Part shown: positions 54,691-64,000 of the stretch, one piece after another
Numbering within the stretch: the stretch's first letter is position 1
Layout: each line of letters opens with the position of its first letter
Assembly (NCBI GenBank): GCA_021495925.1
Contig: JAKEKT010000035.1
Span: 1 to 64,000, forward strand
Origin: Diplodia intermedia
Lineage: Eukaryota > Ascomycota > Dothideomycetes > Botryosphaeriales > Botryosphaeriaceae
DNA length: 64,000 nt
Reading direction: 5' to 3'
The notes under the pieces: model-generated
What the model was told of the DNA's origin: nothing
What the model saw: the letters and a program-made list of their open reading frames with translations, nothing else
Database searches by the model: none
Made by a program: the position numbers and the translations under genes

Positions 54691-56828
54691 CTATGGTCTC
54701 CCCTGTGGCTGTGTCCACGTTGAGGCGTTAATGCAAAAAGGCTGCCACAAATCTCTTTCCATATCCCAACCCGGGGGCCCAGGTCGTCTTGTTTCCTCCA
54801 CCGCACGCTGATGAGGACCGATGCCATTGAACATGGCAGGCCACATTGGGACATAGCAGACCTCCTGCAATATCAACCTGTCAGCATTGTGGAAACAGGC
54901 AACTTTATGGACGAACTCACACTTTGCCCACAAGGACCTTCACATCCAGTCCATTGCTCCACCCACCCAAGCCACGCCATGAGCTCTTCGATCGCCATCT
55001 TCCATCCAGCCCCCGTACTCAAAACGGCGTGCTCGCCAGAGTCATTGTTGTGCTTCCCCGGATCCAGATTGTATCGCGACAGCCACTCGTATTCAACTTC
55101 CAGCCCTACCTTGAAAAGCACATTGCATATGCCACCGAGCGTTTCATCGACTGCCCAGGAGAGAATCTTCTCGCCGTCTGCAACTGCTCGCATGCCTTCA
55201 GTATCATATTGATCTTGACATCTTTCGATGGCTTCCTGCATGGCCGGAGAATCGAAGGCAAAGTCCAGTTTCAGAGACTCATTGGTATAAGGCCCACGGG
55301 GATACTCCAGAAAGGGCATCATGAACCAATGCGTCAGCATGCGAACCGATTCGAGCCAGTCGCGGATGGCAAGCCAATGCTTCTCCGATGAGTCGGGGAT
55401 TCCTTCGAGAATGTGGAGTAGGTTACGAATATTCGCACCGTAGAATGTGACTATCTCCTGCGTCGTGAGAGCCCAGTCAATCCCACTGCAGGTATCACTG
55501 CGAGAATCCCCACCGTCTTGCACGGCAACAGAGCGCATCCGTTGCTCGACTGCAGCTTTCATGTACTTTCCATCTCTCTGGCTGACATGATTAGGCCGGT
55601 GTGAGCGTCTCCGCCTCAACAGCTGCTCGAGCGCGACGGCTCGCGTCTCAACGTCCGCTGGACCGTGCCACCTTCCATCGGCGGAGATGTTCAGAGACGC
55701 TCGCTCGTCCTCGATCCGTGCTCGGTCCTGATCTTCCAGGCCTGGGTCGTAGAATGTGAAGATACCGCAGGGGTCGATCTTTACGCGAGCCTCACCTCGC
55801 CCAGTGCCCGTCCCGGAACTGCCGCTGAAGCCATACCGCCGGGCCGCGGCAGTGAACCACATCCAGTTCGCGACGCCGCGGAACGGTTCACTCGGATCAG
55901 TCATTCCCGGTCCATGTGGCCCTTCTTTCGAGTCTGACTGATGGACATCCCCCGTCCCATGCAGAGCGGCTTGGTTAACGGGTAGGTTGGGTAGTTGCTG
56001 CCGTTGCACGTAATCTCTGGTCGTCTCCCGCTTTTCCATCTCGATCCGCGGCGCCGACACATTCAGGTTCGACATCAGCCTCAGCGACGGCGAGTCGAAG
56101 TCGCACCATATGAGCTCGAAACCGGCGTTCATCCGGACGATGCCTTCGAGGCCCCATCCCTGTCCCCCAAGACCCTTTTCCTTGATCCACTTGCACAGCC
56201 CTTCGGCGCGGAGGTATTCGTCATCCAAAGGGTTCCAGTGTCCAAATGGCGGCCGTCCATCCTCACGATCTCCAGGGTCGCGTGGTCTCTCTCCTGGAGG
56301 TGGACCGCGCCCGGGTGGCCCTCTTCCCGGTGGTCCTCTCCCTGGCGGCCTCCCAGGGCCCGGATGGGACGGGACACTCTCGCTATCGCCGAACAAAAAA
56401 GTCATCTGCGACTCGATGCCGGCGCTCATAAGATTGGCCGACATGCCGTCAAAGTACAAGCACCCGACCGTGCGCATGGTGCGATACGTCAACAAGTGCG
56501 AGTCCGGAAGGCTTCCCATGATCCCGTAGGCCATTTCGACGTCGAATGCCAGCCATTCCGGGCTAGCGGGGGAATCCTTGTCGTGCCGGCCGTGGTACAG
56601 GAGCGTGTGCGCGGGGATTTCGCAGGCGGCGATGGTGTGCCCGGTGGGGAAGAAGGTGTTGGACCATTGCTGGAGGAGACCGTGGGTGGAGGAGAAGATG
56701 TAGGGCGCGGGCGAGGAGAAGTTGAGGAATGGTTGTGGTTGAGGTGGTGAGGTGTGGTGGTGGAGGGTTGACGTCGGTGATGAATGAAGCAGAGCGAGAA
56801 GGACTGCGGGTTTCTTGAAGAGCCTCAT
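54691..56828 (-). CDS. Large secreted fungal protein, uncharacterised
   Basis: Two exons, complement of 54921-56828 and 54691-54864, 693 residues. The second exon is easily missed because the first frame reads on to a stop. Splicing from a GTGAGT donor to TTGCAG adds EVCYVPMWPAMFNG and WDMERDLWQPFCINAS, the conserved Cys-containing end of this family. A signal peptide opens the protein (MRLFKKPAVLLALLHSSP). HTLLYHGRHDKDSPASPEWLAFDVEMAYGI and GIVRMNAGFELIWCDFDSPS are conserved blocks I recall from secreted or vacuolar proteins of filamentous ascomycetes with no known function. A collagen-like GRGPPGRGPP tract spans about residues 157-180. No catalytic motif is evident and no further membrane segment is clear. 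Confidence 0.8.
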
Positions 56829-57247
56829 GCTGGGCTAATACCGAGCCGTTTGGAGCATCTGAACTCGAGTTAAGGTACACGGGTCTTTGGGGACATGGCG
56901 TTGATGTAGAGTCAGGTTTGCTATCGGTGACGCGTCATTCGCCAGATCTGGACATGGTGCGTCGTGCGATGGCGCCAATCAGAGTGGAACGTCCTGTGCC
57001 GATTTCAAGTCCGAATAGCGCCTACGATTACAGTTAATAGATACTTTCGCATCCTGGCGATAAGTCAGTGTTCGCCGACAACTCCCTGTACACGCAGCTG
57101 ATGACGTACATCATGTTCAGCGCCATGAACGCCACAATTGGATCAAATAACCCCCCATAATCAACGCCATAGCTGTGCAACTCCCGCCTTTCACAACGGC
57201 TCCCGTATTCTTCTTTTTCGACTCCTTGGCCGAGTTGATTCCGGCAC
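56829..57247. other. Intergenic region between tandem minus-strand genes
   Basis: 419 bases with the promoter of the secreted-protein gene and the 3' UTR of the membrane-protein gene. No other feature is recognised. Confidence 0.45.
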
Positions 57248-58081
57248 TCATCTCATGTGCAGGCCCTTCTCTTCATCCGACATGTTCCGGTCGTATGGGC
57301 CTGAAAGTTCCACTGGGTTGGTTTCCGTCACGGGCAGTTCGAATTTTATCTGTCCCGGTCCTAATTCTACGCAGGTCTCGGCAGCGGAGGGCTCTTTGGA
57401 CTGGTCCGGGAACAGTGGCTGCTGCATTTGTTGCTGGTAAGCTTGAAGAGCGGCCTCTTGTTCGCGAAGAAGTCTCCGCCGTGGGCGGATCATGCAGAAG
57501 TAGAGCGGAAGCATGAGAATAAGAGCAAACAGGGCCACGCCGCCAATGAGGCCTCCGACGATTGCGCCGATGATGGCCTTGCTGCCGCCCGAATCCGAGG
57601 TCGATGGGCGGGTGTAGGGTGCACCGCCCGGGGTGCACCAGTCGATGCTGTAAAAGGCCCACGACGAGTTGTAGCAGGTCTGAGAGTCGGCAAGAAACGT
57701 CGGGGCGTTTGGGGTGCAAATTTCTTTGCCGTCGTTGGCATAGAGGGTGACTGGATTGGGTTAGCAGCATGGGTGTGGCAAGGAGTGGGCCGTGTTACCA
57801 GTGCAGCCCTCATCCAAGCCGGTGATCATGAAGCTCGTAACCTCGCCCTGAGCCTTGGAGCGTATGCTCGTACACGAGCCGTTGGGATAGCCATTTGGGC
57901 CGTCTGTTGCAACTTGTCAGCGCGAGAGCTGCAGCCCACGGGCGAGCGACTGCGGCGTACCCCATTCATTGAACAGCTGTGTGCAGTTGGCGTCGGAAAA
58001 GGAAGAGATATAGCTTGTTGCTGACACAACACACAGCAACTGCACGAGCACAAAGAAGGGGAGCAAGCGGTGGCAGGGCAT
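57248..58081 (-). CDS. Single-pass membrane protein with Cys-containing ectodomain
   Basis: Three exons, complement of 57961-58081, 57799-57903 and 57248-57750, 242 residues. A signal peptide (MPCHRLLPFFVLVQLLCVVSA) leads into an ectodomain with six or more cysteines (SDANCTQLF, NGSCTSIRS, GLDEGCT, EICTPNAP, SQTCYNSSW, DWCTPGG) and N-glycosylation sites. A Ser/Gly stalk precedes one membrane helix (AIIGAIVGGLIGGVALFALILMLPLYF). The cytosolic tail starts with RPRRRLL and a Gln-rich helix. This architecture resembles the many fungal Mid2/Wsc-like surface proteins, but I see no named domain. It probably sits in the plasma membrane facing the wall; a sensing role is only inference. Confidence 0.75.
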
Positions 58082-58652
58082 CGTGACGGACGGCGTGCGG
58101 AGGGAACAGAGGACGAAGAGAAACAAAAGCACATGGAATCGCAACTGCCGTCGCCTCAGCCGCAAGTGTGGACGGACCTTTTTGGCGTGGCAGCGCAGGG
58201 GAACCCATGACTGCAAGCTTCAGTCTACTGCAGTCTAGCCTCAGTCGGCGGTTTCAGGGAACCGTGCACATATCAGCAGTGACTTCACTCTCCACTCTTG
58301 ACAACCACCGAGTGCTAAGGGATACGGGGCAACGAATGAGAAACTCTGCTGTCGGGGCCTCAGTCCCATGGTACGGCGTGCATGATGCCATGGACGCGCT
58401 CCTCTCCGGCCGGTGGATGCTTCTCTTCGCCGGGGCGCGGAAGGCAATATTGTTGCGTGACTTGATGGGTCCATCTCCGTCCAGCCCGACGATGGTGCTC
58501 CTTCCTCCAGCAGCAGCGCAATCGAGGGCAAGTGCAAGGGTGTGCGTAGGTGCTTACTTATCGCCGGGTAGGTGCCACAGGCCCAGCCGAGCCAATGCCG
58601 CACGTCATCGCCTCCACGAGACAGCCATCAACCTTCTAGTCTACGCCAAGCT
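58082..58652. other. Divergent upstream region, membrane protein / Zn2Cys6 regulator
   Basis: 571 bases between two divergent starts. No TATA box or other element is convincing. Long open frames here are chance. Confidence 0.45.
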
Positions 58653-60753
58653 ATGTCCGCATCGCACCCCGAGCTCGGCAATGCAAGGTCCCGCGCGAGG
58701 CTTGCATGCGATCGCTGCCGGTAAGTTCCAACTCGTCCATGCCGAGAGCCCCGGTTCACTCGCAATGAAGCAAGAAGAAAGCCAAGTGTCCCGGAGAGCA
58801 GCCTGCATGCTCCCTGTGTCTGAGGTTGAATCAGCAATGCACCTACGCCCAGAGACCGGACAACTTTCGAGAATTCAGAGTCTCCAAGCCCGCCAACGCT
58901 CGATCGGTATGCAATGGTCGCTGGCCCTGTCCGTCCTGTCTAACGAGCCGAGCAGCACGAAGAGCGCTTACGCCGCTTGGAGACCAATCTAGACCGCATT
59001 AGTGGGCTGGAGTCCAGGATCGACCAACTGTTCAACGGCAATAATGCAAGCCCAGCTTCATCGAGAATATCACAGGAAACGCCCGTTGATCCAAGGCCAT
59101 CTCTGTCGATAGAACATCAGCGGGAAGCCCTAGACGTTTTCCCCGTTCCACCCGACCTCCTGGCCGCCGTCATTGACATCTACTTCGACCACGTCGAGTG
59201 CCAGCCCCTTCCGCTGTTGATCCGGAAGGGCTCTTTCGACTTCGCCGACGAGGTAGCCTTCGGCATCATTGCTGTCGCCGCACGCTATTCCACCCATCCA
59301 TACTTCGGCCGAGACGAGTCAAGCCCGCAAGTGTTCAATCAAAAGGCTCGAGCCATCATTTTCAAAGCGCTAGAAACGGATGATGCAACATTGTCTACCG
59401 TTCAAGCAGCTTGTTTGATCTCACTTGCAGACTATCTTGGTAGGTGACACATTACCACGAACATCTGCATGCTGATCACAACCCAGATGGCTTGGTCCAG
59501 CGAGCGAACCTCAACGTTGGGATTGCAACCCGCCTTGCATATGCCCTAGATTTGTTGAAGCCGAGGCGTCTGGATGAAATATCCGAGGACGAAAGTGTCT
59601 CTCGTTGCTGCTGGTCCCTCTTTGCATTGGAAAGGCTGTTTTCTTTGGCATCAGGAGCACCTATGCCTCTGTTGGACCAAAACCACCTACCAGGGTATCC
59701 AAGCTCGCCTGAGGTGCCCCCCAGTGTAAGATCCAGTCCTGGCGCAACCTCAGACACCCTCGTCGACCTCGGCATATTAGCCTATTGCCTACAGCTCATA
59801 GGGGTATGGGGCGAAGTAATCAAGCACGTCATGCATCACAAGCAATCTGGTAGCTCTCAGCTTCCTTGGACCGCAGACTCGGAGTACAACCGCATCATGT
59901 CTCGGTTCCTGAGTTATGAGGCAGTCTTTGCCAATCAACATCGATGGTGGCTTGTTAATTTCCCGCAGCAAGATCCGGCAGACCTGAAGACCCACAGACC
60001 GTACTGGGGGCCGTGGCTGCTCATGCAGTTCCTCTTCCACTCCTGCCTGGCGCTACTGCACCATCCCGTCTTATTTCTTTCCGGGGTTACAACCACTTTT
60101 ACACAGCTCCCGCCTTCCTTTGCACAGACTGCCTCGAACCACGCTCAGCTCCACTCACGTTGGATAGCCCATTTTGCAGATCTCCTCCGCCTGAAAGACT
60201 TGGAAGTCACTGATCCGTTCTTGGCATATGGGGCGTCGATTGCTGCGACGATCCACGCTTTCTATGCCGGTTCGAAAAATGAGGAGGTATCTCTACGCGC
60301 GAAAAAGGATTTTTCTCTTTGCCTCCTACTAGTGAGAGACCTGAGCGTCAAACTTCCATCTATTCAATACCTTGTAGGTTCAATGTCTTCATTGTAGAGC
60401 AGCGCCTGCTGACAATTCATCAGGCTCATCGTCTTGAGCACTTGCAACAGAATAGCCCTGCGCTGAATGGCTTGTCGCGCGACCACGAAGGGTTGTCCCT
60501 GATCGCTTACGCAGACATCTTCTGGTCTATCGCACAGTACTCGAATCCACCCAAGGTTCACGAGGATAGCTCTCACGTTGGTCAGAATGATGTGAGATTC
60601 ATTGAACCGCCTTCTCAACACCCTGAAGGCTCCAGTAGCTCACAGAATCAAGTCCCCGAGGATCCGCTGGCGGTCTACCTTGGAGTTTTTCCGCCATTCG
60701 CCTGTCCCGAACTTGTTCAGTCCTTCGACGAGTGGTCAGTGGGCAATTTGTAG
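58653..60753 (+). CDS. Zn2Cys6 fungal transcription factor
   Basis: Five exons, 58653-58720, 58771-58906, 58956-59439, 59487-60373 and 60424-60753, 634 residues. The first junction lies inside the zinc cluster and restores C19-x2-C22-x6-C29-x6-C36-x2-C39-x6-C46 with a basic RKKKAK between. A short coiled coil follows (HEERLRRLETNLDRISGLESRIDQL). Then comes the fungal-specific regulatory domain: PVPPDLLAAVIDIYFDHVECQPLPLLIRKGSF, LETDDATLSTVQAACLISLADYLDGLVQRANLNVGIATRLAYALDL and SRCCWSLFALERLFSL. Such proteins bind CGG half-sites as dimers in the nucleus and often control neighbouring catabolic or secondary-metabolite genes. The next two genes are candidates for its targets. Intron 3 joins ADYL-DGLV and intron 4 joins IQYL-AHRLEHL. 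Confidence 0.92.
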
Positions 60754-60999
60754 CAGCGAGCCGGAGTCCGGAAACGGGAGCGCTAGTCCATAAAGGGTAA
60801 CACGGTCCGTACTCCGTCTGTCGCCTCACTATCAGGGCGCATCCCGCAGCTCAGCCAGTCGTATCATGACAGCGCTGCTCCTTCTTCAGGAAATGCGGTC
60901 CGTGTCAGCACATATATGTTTCGCCTACGTTGAGGGGAAGGTGATTGACCTAATCTCTCTCCTCCGCATCGCTCTCCATACCCTGACCTTTCGCATACA

Positions 61000-62349
61000 A
61001 TGGTTTCTTCAACGCAGCCCACCAAAGCCGACCGGGTGCTTGTCGTGGGTGCCGGAGTCTTTGGCCTCTCAATTGCTTTAGAACTATCAAAGCGTGGCTA
61101 TCGCAACGTCACTGTCCTCGACCGTTACCCGCCGCCAGCCATTGACGGTTCCAGCGTGGATATCTCGCGGGTCGTCCGTAATGACTACGCCGACCCCACG
61201 TATGCTCGTATGGCCAAGGAAGCAATGTACCTATGGGAATCTGACTATCCGGAATGGTTCCATCGCTGCGGGTCCATCCTGCTGTCCTCACAGAACAGCA
61301 AGTATGTCTCCGGATCTCTGGAGAACCTGAAGCAGACGTCTCAGACCTACGAGGAATTCAATGGCACAATCGAGCTGAGAAAACGATTCCCCGGCTTTCA
61401 AGGCGACATCAAAGGTGTCTCTGGTTACACCAATCCCGCCGGCAGCTGGGCCAATGCTGCAGGATCCATAGGGGCCTTGGCCAAGAAGTGCGCACTCAAC
61501 GGGGTGAGCTTCATGACTGGACCCAAGGGCACCGCACTCTCGCTGGATACCTCCTCCGATGGGCAAATCCGGGGCGTCATCACAGCAGACGGGCTAGTAG
61601 TCCCAGCCCATCGTGTCGTCATCGCGACGGGCGCCTGGACAAACCAGCTGGTCGACATGAAAAAAGCCGTCGTCGCGACCGGCCAGCCCATCGGATGCAT
61701 TCAACTCACCGAGGACGAGGCGATCCAACTGCAAGACGCCCCGGTGATGATGGAATTCGACACCGGCTGCGCGACCTTCCCGCCGACGCCGGACACGCGC
61801 GTGCTCAAAATCATTCGGCATGGGTGGGGATACGGGAGGCCTGTTGAGATCAGCCTTGGTGGAAGTAACGGCACTAGAGAGGTTGTTTCCTCGCCGCCAC
61901 TCGAGCGGCGCGGACGGACGACCTCCTTTCTCCCAGCCGATGCGGACGAGGGATTGCGCGAAGGACTCAAGAAGCTGTGGCCGAAGTTCGCTGATCGTGA
62001 GTGGGTTAGCACTAGGCTCTGCTGGTATTGCGATACGGTCGACGGTGACTTTATCTTCGACAACCACCCTGACTTCCAGGGTGTCTTTCTCGCGACGGGT
62101 GGTAGTGGCCAGTAAGCCTTTTCGCGCTGCTAGTGCTAATCGATGGAAGGCTAACGCGGGAACAGTGCGTTCAAGTTCTTGCCGGTCATTGGCACATATA
62201 TTGCGGACTGCTTTGAGGGCACTGCGAGTGCTGAGCTGAGGGAGAAGTGGGCTTTCAGAAGTGGGACGAGTGCCGACTTCGACGGCGATGGGAGTAGAGC
62301 AGGGCCGAAACGGAGGATGCTCGATCCTTCTGAGATTTCGAGGCTATGA
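61000..62349 (+). CDS. FAD-dependent amine oxidase (sarcosine/fructosyl-amino-acid oxidase type), peroxisomal
   Basis: Two exons, 61000-62111 and 62166-62349, 431 residues. The N-terminal dinucleotide-binding fold is RVLVVGAGVFGLSIALELSKRGY (GxGxxG at 17-22) followed by an acidic-end strand. SVDISRVVRNDYADPTYARMAKEA, RVVIATGAWTNQLVD and, across the intron, GVFLATGGSG-HAFKFLPVIG are the motifs of the DAO superfamily branch with monomeric sarcosine oxidase and fungal fructosyl amino acid oxidases (amadoriases). It should oxidise a secondary amine or glycated amino acid, releasing H2O2. The last three residues are SRL, a peroxisomal PTS1 signal, which fits an H2O2-producing oxidase. The exact substrate cannot be read. 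It follows the Zn2Cys6 gene on the same strand by 246 bases. Confidence 0.92.
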
Positions 62350-62994
62350 GGAAATGTCTGTGGTATCAAGAGTTGCTGGTTACATACTGATACCCATCTG
62401 CGAATACTTCAGACGAGCCTCAATCCAGGATCTTCAGGGTTCATGCACGTAACCCAAAACGGCAGAATATCATTTGCAACTTCAAACGTCTGGGTGCGGA
62501 CTTTTCCAAAGATACTATCAGATTGGGGGTCATCTGGGCGGAGTAGTTGCGTGAGGGCGAGGTTGGTGTCTGTGGCGTATGTGGATCACCGGCTACGCTT
62601 TCTTCACTTCATTTTCAGCAACCTAGCTTCTTCCCCGCGTTCGAAACCCGTAGTTAGCTTCTGCCATTTCTGACTCTCACCGCTTCATAGAATCCACCTT
62701 GATTCTCATTGGTACCGCAGTACCTCTCACCCAGCTGACCATTCCGTATTGCTAAGACATTGGAGCGGCATCGTTCCACTGAATATATGATCGCCACGTC
62801 ACCAAACTGCTCATCATCGTATATGGCTCATCCGAGAGTATGGAGGTGCTCGTCGTGATGCTTGTCGTGGTGGTGCTTGCCCGTTTTCAAGTCAATTTTA
62901 CTTCAAATCCCCACCTTGCCCAAGACCACGTTTCGATCAGAATCATCTCTTACAAGAATGCACTGCAACAAGAACCACAATACGAAGTGACCTT
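62350..62994. other. Intergenic region between convergent genes
   Basis: 645 bases between the 3' ends of the oxidase and the hydrolase. No coding signal is recognised. Confidence 0.5.
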
Positions 62995-63961
62995 TCAAGC
63001 CTTGACATGCTCATCAAACCATCTCACAGCCTGCAGAAAAGCCTGCTCCTTGGCAAACTTGACATCCCTCTTCCCAAGATCGCCACGCGTGGCGAACCCA
63101 TGCGCCGTACCCGAGTACAGCACCAGCTGGTACGTCGCCCGCATCTCAGCGAGGATATCCTCGGATTCACGGCGCTTCTCGGTCGGAAAGATGTAATCGT
63201 CCTCTTTTTCGAAACACACACAACAAGTTCAGCAAAAAAACGGGCACTTTCAACGGACGACGACGGGGCATCGAAATCCCAAACTCACCGGCGGCGGCAA
63301 TGCTCAAGGGGCGCGTGATGCCCCTGAGCTCGGCCGCGTCCACGAACGACGGATGGGCGACGAAGCCGGCATCGATGAGCTCGCCGCCGCGCAGGTTGCG
63401 CACCACGTACTTGGCGCCGAAGCAGTAGCCGACGCCGCCGACGCGCTCGCACCCGAGGCCGCCGCGGCGCATCGCGTCCAAAACGGCGGCGACGATGGGG
63501 TCGACGGCGGCCGGTTGGTGCCTCGCCCTCCACGCCGGGAAGTCGAAGCCGTCGAGGTTGGCCGGCGCCGGGTCGCCGTCGAAGAGGTCGGGCATGACGA
63601 CGAAGTAGCCGTTGGCGGCGAGCTGGTCGGCGATCCTGCATGTACATACACGCAATGGAGAGAGCTGAGCACCATTCTTATCTCACGCTTGCGGGGTGGT
63701 GGGACTTAGGATGTCACCCACAGCTGGGGGTTGATGGACGCGTGGCCGAAGACGTCGGTGAGGAGCAAGACGGCGTTGCGGGTGCTCCTGTCCTCGGGAT
63801 GGGCGACGTACGAGCTGACTGCGTGCGGGTCAATCCGGAGCCCATGTTGAGTCGAGAGAGAGCCCCCACGTACTGCCCCCGATTTCATCCATCTTGCCGG
63901 TAGCTTGGCCTTCATGCTTGACGCCTTGGATGCAGCATTTTCCCGGTGGAAACGAAGCCAT
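62995..63961 (-). CDS. Dienelactone hydrolase family protein
   Basis: Four exons, complement of 63874-63961, 63722-63818, 63289-63635 and 62995-63203, 246 residues. The start at 63961 gives MASFPPGKCCIQGVKHEG, the usual fungal opening of this family. The joins read DEIGG-ISSYVAHPED, SINPQ-LIADQLAANGYFVVMPDLFDGDP and SIAAA-EDDYIFPTEKR. The alpha/beta-hydrolase triad is Cys133 in GYCFGAKY, an Asp at 179 or 180, and His212 in TAHGFATRG. The family opens lactone or ester bonds; fungal members are often found near oxidases or P450s in catabolic clusters. Its promoter runs off the right edge of the window, so only 39 upstream bases are seen. Confidence 0.92.
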
Positions 63962-64000
63962 TATTATTAAGTATGTGGACTCGATGTTAGCTGTGATGAT

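Noticed and set aside
1..64000. CRISPR arrays, rRNA genes and intact transposons
   Set aside because: No regularly spaced repeat arrays, rRNA-like sequence or transposase/reverse transcriptase motifs were seen. The window is fungal nuclear DNA.

Overview
The window is nuclear DNA of a filamentous ascomycete (Pezizomycotina). The reasons are short introns (about 44-70 bases, with a few longer), GT..AG splice sites with CTRAC/CTAAC branch motifs 10-20 bases before the acceptor, a HET-domain gene, a fungal Zn2Cys6 regulator, and orthologues typical of these fungi (Pbn1, HapE/Hap5, Trs33, Rsm10, Fcf2, SARAF). I cannot place it to class with certainty; a Dothideomycete-like genome would fit. Exon structures were worked out by hand. 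Nearly all junctions keep frame exactly and restore a family-typical protein.

Layout, left to right. 1-3790: no gene recognised. 3791-18958: a Par32-like DUF3602 protein with GIGGAGN repeats (+), a TXNDC9/Plp1-like phosducin (-) divergent from the Golgi GDP-mannose transporter (+), an oligopeptide transporter (+), a conserved uncharacterised protein (-) divergent from the SUMO E1 subunit Aos1 (+), and a phytanoyl-CoA-dioxygenase-like enzyme (+). 19176-22277: Pbn1 (PIG-X, ER mannosyltransferase I subunit) divergent from a SARAF-like protein. 23188-26805: a HET-domain gene and a small NACHT/STAND-type NTPase, convergent and 24 bases apart. 27514-36000: a secreted S41-type protease, a BTB-like protein, Spo12 and the urease accessory protein UreF. 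36760-38545: a pisatin-demethylase-like P450. 40461-40760: a tiny, probably acylated protein with a repeat-bearing promoter and a T-rich, repeat-bearing downstream region. 43019-54276: a housekeeping block of mitochondrial uS10 (Rsm10), TRAPP Trs33, malate dehydrogenase, CCAAT-factor subunit HapE, rRNA-processing Fcf2 and purine nucleoside phosphorylase. 54691-58081: a large secreted protein and a single-pass membrane protein. 58653-63961: a Zn2Cys6 regulator, an FAD amine oxidase ending in a peroxisomal SRL signal, and a dienelactone hydrolase, possibly a small catabolic cluster.

Most genes are unrelated housekeeping functions, several in divergent pairs sharing a promoter region of 180-540 bases (TXNDC9/GMT, hypothetical/AOS1, PBN1/SARAF, RSM10/TRS33). 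Two groups look functionally linked. One is the HET + STAND pair, whose families act in fungal non-self recognition and regulated cell death. The other is the regulator + oxidase + hydrolase group at the right end.

The most promising candidates for something new are the HET/STAND pair, whose STAND partner carries a ZZ-like zinc-binding insert inside its NTPase and ends without a repeat domain; the small MGSCC protein with its 42-base promoter repeats; and the uncharacterised 572-residue protein whose conserved fold appears split by a long disordered insert.
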